A DNA stretch of 63,429 bases from Microcaldota archaeon (GTDB lineage: Archaea; Micrarchaeota; Micrarchaeia; Micrarchaeales; Micrarchaeaceae): NCBI GenBank assembly GCA_021816885.1, contig JAKAWS010000005.1, positions 1 through 63,429 of the forward strand, read 5' to 3'. Position 1 is the first letter of the stretch. Each line of letters opens with the position of its first letter. The notes beneath the pieces were generated by a model. It did not search any database. It was not told the DNA's origin and saw only the letters and a program-made list of their open reading frames with translations. Positions 60,001 through 63,429 of the stretch are shown piece after piece. Both the position numbers and the translations under genes were made by a program.

Positions 60001-60394
60001 TGAGCTGTTCCCTAGTGTTTCTAATTTCTGTTTTTAGCACCATTTCGTCTGTGTTGATCCTTTCCTTTTCCTCCTTGCCAAACGTCTTTCTTGTCACAAA
60101 TCCGCCGACCTTAAACACTCCCTGCTGTATGCAAAGAATAATCCCAACTAGTGACAATATCACAGCGTTAGCTTCGAACAGTCCAAGCGAGAATGCGAAT
60201 GCGTGTATGTAGCTTATGCCGTATGATTCAAGCCATGTGAGAGTTGCAGGAGCTATCATTCCGAGTATGAAACCTATTACCGATATCTCGAACAGGTTGA
60301 GCTTCGTCTTGCGCAACAGCGCCAGCGATAGCAACTCTCCTGGCACAAAGAAAGTCAGGAAAGCAACAATCGCAGTCAATATTATGTCAAACAT
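57083..60394 (-). CDS. aglB: Oligosaccharyl transferase AglB (STT3) with extended N-terminus
   Basis: A 1103-residue STT3/AglB, which moves a lipid-linked glycan onto Asn-x-Ser/Thr of exported proteins at the outer face of the membrane. The first catalytic acidic motif is FEFDPYFDM (about 250); the second acidic region and EL5-like segments follow in the 13-helix core; the C-terminal globular domain has the WWDYG motif (ILAWWDYGDWINWFG, about 810). Before the core are about 220 extra residues: three or four membrane helices (about 1-105) and a charged coiled coil (about 108-200). It lies behind uS3 with 8 bases between. The many glycosylation sites in this window's surface proteins fit it. 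Confidence 0.93.
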   Translation of the reverse strand: MFDIILTAIVAFLTFFVPGELLSLALLRKTKLNLFEISVIGFILGMIAPATLTWLESYGISYIHAFAFSLGLFEANAVILSLVGIILCIQQGVFKVGGFVTRKTFGKEEKERINTDEMVLKTEIRNTREQLRKFESAKIIVESHTKQEEELRKKQEIEINLATSLTEEEKSALRGAHEKELARVIKDHEQEESMLLSKLEKDSEYRPRQDGFSFNIKQNWPWVALLLVMLVGFSVMVLSIAVAPNYFEFDPYFDMLAAKSILVFGQQFYTSTSAWPVVSTGTVMRIQPLIPYIEAYWYSLAGFFGANISTFNTALMSYTSGIYPPITGALLAFSVFMFLYYDYDKYIALIGAALTVMLPVIIITFIAGEQLLEPWGIFSLFFFFATYALAVKNMEEPRYAILAGIAFASTFLGAHYYTVDAGVLALYIFIQGVISVLRNEDTRNFYKMNMIVLFIIALFLIPYHMYHATLSGRIPSILGIPITISFGIAALIFVAVLDYIPKILRERKIIFRNEGTKENVMFLAFLLVIMLILIFATPIGNSVKSYLALSKKFTTPSSPLFMTVQEYAPTGFGYNFYAGGFGLLAANTFGAPILIWLIVALSIIMILISIIFRNSKTGILYLSIALPLMVAAVSEVKYLPHFAIAYVLLFGILLGEMVYIIKHGLYWKRGSPKISKDHESLILSVLSIGVFFISPILAIIYLIWIIYMRKIEYKKLAWIILVIIILLEAGTLAINHTIMIGEIKSTIGAYSAMLTYSANPSNACTVLSNNQNGIGTSLYCNTIPNYWIAAATWMEQNAGAYAPRILAWWDYGDWINWFGNSNAVLRGDNSVPKEDYATAASYVLGQSQGFGPSELANTMNGNQTKYVLFDNQLVPKWGALDFLACVDVNGTSEQYAIAAAKTQNQSAPYLLGTSQCEVQHDPIYTLVPVSALVQNTTQSTLSDYCSLNTTTPYIRTLNVKGYTLSNQTFCLNPVPNKSGALALYYNNGTKSNAMIQETYNNGVINVGGTEYLEFMVIYLPNGPNNTVTDAPSAFYDSNYYRGFFLGSLPGFTQVYPNVTNATGTNLINYTENIRIYKLDNYTGGSPKIIPSKPSYINNNLTMP

Positions 60395-60402
60395 CCAGGT
60401 AC

Positions 60403-61026
60403 CTAAGCATTAGATATTTCTCTCGGTATTTCTATCTTTTTTATTTCTCTGTCGGGGAACTTTGTTCCGGGCGGGACTATCCTTACCTTTATGCCTATCG
60501 CACCGTGTTTAGGGTATGCGGTCGCATGTCCTACTCTCACAAACTTTATCACATCTCCAACCTTGGGTATGTAGCCTATGCTTTTTCTTATCTTCTTCTT
60601 CCGCGCACTTTTTGCTGCGACCTTGCCGCTTATCACTATCTCTGCGCCCAGCGCACCTCGGGATAGTATGTCCTTCAGTGTCCTTTGGAGTATCTTTCTG
60701 GCGTTTATCGATTTCTCTATCTTGTATGCTATGTCCTTCGCCACTATCATCGGCTCTAGCATGGGGTCTTCTATCTCAACTACGTTTATCTGCGGGTTCT
60801 TGATGGCGAACGTCTTCGAAATAGTTTCTGTGAGCTCGTTTATCGTCTTACCGGATCGTCCAATAACTCTGCCGGGTTTAAGCACATATGCAGTTATCCT
60901 TGTAAGGACAGGGGTCCTTTGTATTTCTACTCTAGCGAAACCTGCCTTTGATAAGGACTTTTCCATGAATGTGGATATGTTAAGCTTTACCACTGCTTCT
61001 TCTATGAATTTTTTCTCTGATGTCAT
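60403..61026 (-). CDS. rps3: Ribosomal protein uS3
   Basis: A 207-residue small-subunit protein at the mRNA entry site. The KH domain shows ITAYVLKPGRVIGRSGKTIN (GxxG loop), then the C-terminal domain with ILSRGALGAEIVISGKVAAK and HATAYPKHGAIGIKVRIVPP. It is the last ribosomal gene of this block; uL29, which usually follows, is replaced by aglB. Start ATG overlaps the stop of uL22 by 4 bases. Confidence 0.97.
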   Translation of the reverse strand: MTSEKKFIEEAVVKLNISTFMEKSLSKAGFARVEIQRTPVLTRITAYVLKPGRVIGRSGKTINELTETISKTFAIKNPQINVVEIEDPMLEPMIVAKDIAYKIEKSINARKILQRTLKDILSRGALGAEIVISGKVAAKSARKKKIRKSIGYIPKVGDVIKFVRVGHATAYPKHGAIGIKVRIVPPGTKFPDREIKKIEIPREISNA

Positions 61027-61784
61027 CTCTTCGCCTCCTCCTTTTCTGCAACATTAGCCTCTTTTTTGGCGTCTTGTGGCGCTTGTACTGATTCTGACAC
61101 TGCTTCCTTTATCTCCTCCCCGCCTTTATCATACTTCTTTGGTTTGACTTCTCCTTTTACCTCGGGGTGTTTCTTCTGCGCAGGCTGCTTCTTGCTCTTC
61201 TGTTTGCTTTCTAATACTTTCTTGAGCTGTTCTGCCGGAGAGGCGCGCTTCCTGTTAGTCTTTATTATCTCCATCGTACGCTTCCCGAATTTTAGTTTTT
61301 CTGGAGATTGTGATACCCCTATCTCCACCTTTGAGAATTCCAGGTCGCTGTGCGCCATCGTGTTATAACCATATCTGCCATATGGTGAACCTTGTTGCCT
61401 GCCTTTTGGCGGCCTTCTTGACGCGGTAAACATCTTGTTTGCGCATGCATGCACCACTACGAGTGACTCTGTGTCCATCCCTTTGCTTGAAGCATTGCTT
61501 CCTGCATTGATTAGCACGAGCCTTACCTCGTTTGCACACTTGGCTGGAGTTCTCCCTTTCTTCCCTCCAAGCTCGGGGCGCGACCCCATCCCTTTGTTAT
61601 GTCTCTTGTACTCGATGGGCTTGCCTTCTGTTATGCCTTCCAATAGATAGAGCGCCTGCACGTATGGTTTGTATCTTATAGCTGCACATACTGAAGAAAG
61701 GTCCTTGTAGCTTGCATTTATGTTTGTCTTCTGGCCAAGCACTATCTCTGCACTCCTTAACTCCTTGTTTAATGAATATTTCAA
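61023..61784 (-). CDS. rpl22: Ribosomal protein uL22 with long C-terminal extension
   Basis: A 253-residue large-subunit protein lining the exit tunnel. The first ~160 residues are standard archaeal uL22, with AIRYKPYVQALYLLEGI, SLVVVHACANKMFTASRRPP and HSDLEFSKVEIGVSQ. Then follows a ~90-residue tail that is Lys/Glu/Ala-rich and low in complexity (KKQPAQKKHPEVKGEVKPKK), not part of the usual protein. It is co-transcribed with uS19 and uS3. Confidence 0.96.
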   Translation of the reverse strand: MKYSLNKELRSAEIVLGQKTNINASYKDLSSVCAAIRYKPYVQALYLLEGITEGKPIEYKRHNKGMGSRPELGGKKGRTPAKCANEVRLVLINAGSNASSKGMDTESLVVVHACANKMFTASRRPPKGRQQGSPYGRYGYNTMAHSDLEFSKVEIGVSQSPEKLKFGKRTMEIIKTNRKRASPAEQLKKVLESKQKSKKQPAQKKHPEVKGEVKPKKYDKGGEEIKEAVSESVQAPQDAKKEANVAEKEEAKR

Positions 61785-61793
61785 CCGCTCACC

Positions 61794-62186
61794 TTACTTG
61801 TTTGCCAGGAACTTGCTTCCCTTTGTCGCCTTTATGCCTGGCGCGGAATGTTGCACCCTCTTTGTGGAGTATGAAAACTCTCCGAGCCTATGCCCCAGCA
61901 TGTTCGCGTCTATCGTAAACTCCTTGAATTCTTTTCCGTTGTGCACTGCAAATGTCATTCCTATCCATGATGGAAGGATGACTGCGTCCCTAGCGTGCGT
62001 CCTTACCGGCTTTGTCTTTCCTGCCTTTTTCATCTTCTCTATCTTTTCCAACAGTTTCTTATACTGCATTGGATTCCTGTTAATAAAGCGCCTCTCCCTC
62101 GAATTCAGGAGTTTCGTGTACTCCTGCATCCCAATATCCTTTAACTCTGTGGGCATCTTTCCTTTGTATGCGATTCTCTCTACCAA
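61794..62186 (-). CDS. rps19: Ribosomal protein uS19
   Basis: A 130-residue small-subunit head protein. It has KTKPVRTHARDAVILPSWIG, FAVHNGKEFKEFTI and the C-terminal HRLGEFSYSTKRVQHSAPGI motif typical of archaeal uS19. The N-terminal ~50 residues carry the eukaryote-like RRFINRNPMQYKKLLEKI region. It lies 4 bases after uL2. Confidence 0.97.
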   Translation of the reverse strand: MVERIAYKGKMPTELKDIGMQEYTKLLNSRERRFINRNPMQYKKLLEKIEKMKKAGKTKPVRTHARDAVILPSWIGMTFAVHNGKEFKEFTIDANMLGHRLGEFSYSTKRVQHSAPGIKATKGSKFLANK

Positions 62187-62190
62187 ATTA

Positions 62191-62901
62191 TCACTTCTTT
62201 CTTCTTCCTGTGCGCCTCGACGCTATGTTTCCAACCTTCCTTCCCGGGGGCGCGTTTCTCGATGTGGAGGCGCTCTTTCCTTTGTGGTGCTGTTTTCCTC
62301 CAAATGGATGGTCCACAGGGTTCATCTTCACTCCACGGTTTCTCGGCCATGTTCTGTTCAATGCGTGATACATATAATGGCTCTTTCCAGCCTTCATCAA
62401 AGGCAGGCTATCCATCCCTCCAGCGGCAATAATACCGAGCTGCGCCATACATCTTGGATTAAGGTCTACTGCCTTCTTAGACGGCATAACTACAGACACG
62501 TATTTGTCTGTCTTGCCTGATATCTTTGCTGATGAACCGGCGCTTCTCACATATTTTCCGCCGTCGCCGGGTTTCGCTTCTATGTTGAATATTGGTATGC
62601 CTTCTGGTATTTGTGATATCGGCATTGCACTGCCTAGTGTATATACTGGTTTGCCGCCTATGTGTATTTTGCTCCCTATAGTTATCCCTTCTGGCGCTAT
62701 CATGTCTCCTTCCGAGAAATCCTCATACACAACATTCATTATAGGAGCAGTATGACCTGTGCTGTTCTCGAAACCCACCACTTCTGCATATATGTCCTTT
62801 CTATGGAGATTGTACTTTACAGATACGTCGAATGTACCAGGGTGTTTGGTATAGACGTTCGAGCCTTTGCCTCTTCTTTGCTGTCTCAGTTTCTTTCCCA
62901 T
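62191..62901 (-). CDS. rpl2: Ribosomal protein uL2
   Basis: A 236-residue large-subunit protein near the peptidyl transferase centre. It begins GKKLRQQRRGKGSNVYTKHP and contains GDGGKYVRSAGSSAKISGKT and the conserved C-terminal NRTWPRNRGVKMNPVDHPFG followed by GGKQHHKGKSAS. The motifs are intact, and the length is normal. Between uL23 and uS19, as in other archaea. Confidence 0.97.
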   Translation of the reverse strand: MGKKLRQQRRGKGSNVYTKHPGTFDVSVKYNLHRKDIYAEVVGFENSTGHTAPIMNVVYEDFSEGDMIAPEGITIGSKIHIGGKPVYTLGSAMPISQIPEGIPIFNIEAKPGDGGKYVRSAGSSAKISGKTDKYVSVVMPSKKAVDLNPRCMAQLGIIAAGGMDSLPLMKAGKSHYMYHALNRTWPRNRGVKMNPVDHPFGGKQHHKGKSASTSRNAPPGRKVGNIASRRTGRRKK

Positions 62902-62905
62902 GTAG

Positions 62906-63157
62906 TCACACTAGTTTAAGTTTCATGGCCACGTTCGTGGCATCTTGGCCTTTTCCGAGTTTTATGTACGCCTTCTTCTCGTTCTTAGGCATGTTGACGA
63001 TGTTTATTTTCTCTACCTTAACGTTATAAAGCTTCTCAAATTCGTTTTTTATCTCTGATTTCTTGGCTTGTTGGTATACTATATACGTTATCGTATTGTT
63101 TTTTGTTATGAGAGATACTGCCTTTTCTGTAGCTATCGGATAAAAAAGTACGCCCAT
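62906..63157 (-). CDS. rpl23: Ribosomal protein uL23
   Basis: An 83-residue large-subunit protein at the exit tunnel rim, which binds SRP54. It has PIATEKAVSLITKNNTITYI, the loop YNVKVEKINIVNMPKNEKKA and YIKLGKGQDATNVAMKL. The length is that of archaeal uL23. It starts 5 bases after the stop of uL4 and is followed by uL2 after 4 bases. Confidence 0.96.
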   Translation of the reverse strand: MGVLFYPIATEKAVSLITKNNTITYIVYQQAKKSEIKNEFEKLYNVKVEKINIVNMPKNEKKAYIKLGKGQDATNVAMKLKLV

Positions 63158-63161
63158 ATCA

Positions 63162-63429
63162 TCACATCTCTATCTTTATTCTCTTTCCTATCTCGTCTAT
63201 CTCCATGATAGCGGATTCTGTCCATATCGATATCGCTTTTGGGCTTCCTCCCGGCATCAGCCTGCCTACCGATAACCTATCTACTCCACACACCTTTATC
63301 CCAGGTATGTTACGTGCTGCCCTGCCTATTCCTTTGTCGCCTTTTATGACTATCGTGGCGATATGTCCATATTTCTTTATGCGCGATGACCTTCTTACGC
63401 CGCTGCGTACGTGTTTCTTCGGTTTTGCC
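63162..63429 (-). CDS. rpl4: Ribosomal protein uL4, C-terminal part (cut by window edge)
   Basis: The last 88 residues of uL4 are visible, reading RSGVRRSSRIKKYGHIATIV, then KGIGRAARNIPGIKVCGVDR, LSVGRLMPGGSP and KAISIWTESAIMEI before the stop. This is the conserved C-terminus of archaeal uL4/L4e. The N-terminal part, with the tunnel loop, lies beyond base 63429. It is the first ribosomal gene seen of the uL4-uL23-uL2-uS19-uL22-uS3 order. Confidence 0.95.
   Translation of the reverse strand, partial: AKPKKHVRSGVRRSSRIKKYGHIATIVIKGDKGIGRAARNIPGIKVCGVDRLSVGRLMPGGSPKAISIWTESAIMEIDEIGKRIKIEM

Overview
The window looks like a piece of a small archaeal chromosome, most likely a DPANN archaeon of the Micrarchaeota (ARMAN-like) type; this placement is inference. 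The evidence is archaeal throughout: PCNA, SRP54, DRG GTPase, RNase P protein 4, STT3/AglB, geranylgeranyl reductase and polyprenyl synthases, an archaeal-order ribosomal protein block, TATA boxes at leaderless distance, and introns in tRNA genes. A thermopsin-type acid protease suggests an acidic habitat. Translation starts often follow a GGTG Shine-Dalgarno about 5 nt upstream, which helped fix several starts, including non-standard ones.

Layout. 1-5.6 kb: edge of a TnpB gene, TatD nuclease, tRNA-Arg with a T-loop intron, DRG GTPase, SRP54, a glycosyltransferase. 5.7-11 kb: accessory stretch with a membrane/cysteine-repeat gene pair between two similar ~26-bp repeats, a GNAT enzyme, a single-repeat TBP, a geranylgeranyl reductase and a bacterial-looking YecD-like protein. 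11-20.5 kb: an atypical primase large subunit, 5S rRNA, HAD hydrolase, tandem prenyl synthases, HemK-like methyltransferase, aldo/keto reductase, DHH phosphoesterase, tRNA-Ser with intron. 20.6-24.8 kb: defence-like region with a HerA-type ATPase carrying a nuclease-like tail, then a repeat-flanked restriction-modification island. 24.9-31.2 kb: membrane and lipid genes, APRT with an ATA start, ThyX, acylphosphatase, a surface protein.

31.5-38.3 kb is a nuoHIJKLMN-type operon for the membrane arm of a complex I-like enzyme, ending flush against tRNA-Pro. A second restriction-modification pair (MvaI/BcnI-type nuclease) follows. 42.4-51 kb holds a sodium:solute symporter with its DUF3311 partner, DUF488, citrate synthase, and divergently aconitase, malate:quinone oxidoreductase and threonine synthase. 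Citrate synthase, aconitase, Mqo and the Nuo subunits together suggest a partial TCA cycle feeding a quinone pool, unusual for a reduced archaeon.

51-57 kb has a WYL-domain pseudogene, PCNA, RNase P protein, HIT protein, transposase debris and an AT-rich thermopsin-like gene that looks acquired. 57-63.4 kb reads on the minus strand: tRNA-Ile(UAU), a long AglB, and uS3-uL22-uS19-uL2-uL23-uL4 (cut by the window edge). The most unusual items are the single-repeat TBP, the primase large subunit without its Fe-S domain, the twin CX9C protein, the T-loop tRNA intron, the ATA/ACG starts, tRNA-Ile(UAU), and the repeat-flanked R-M island with its own operator.
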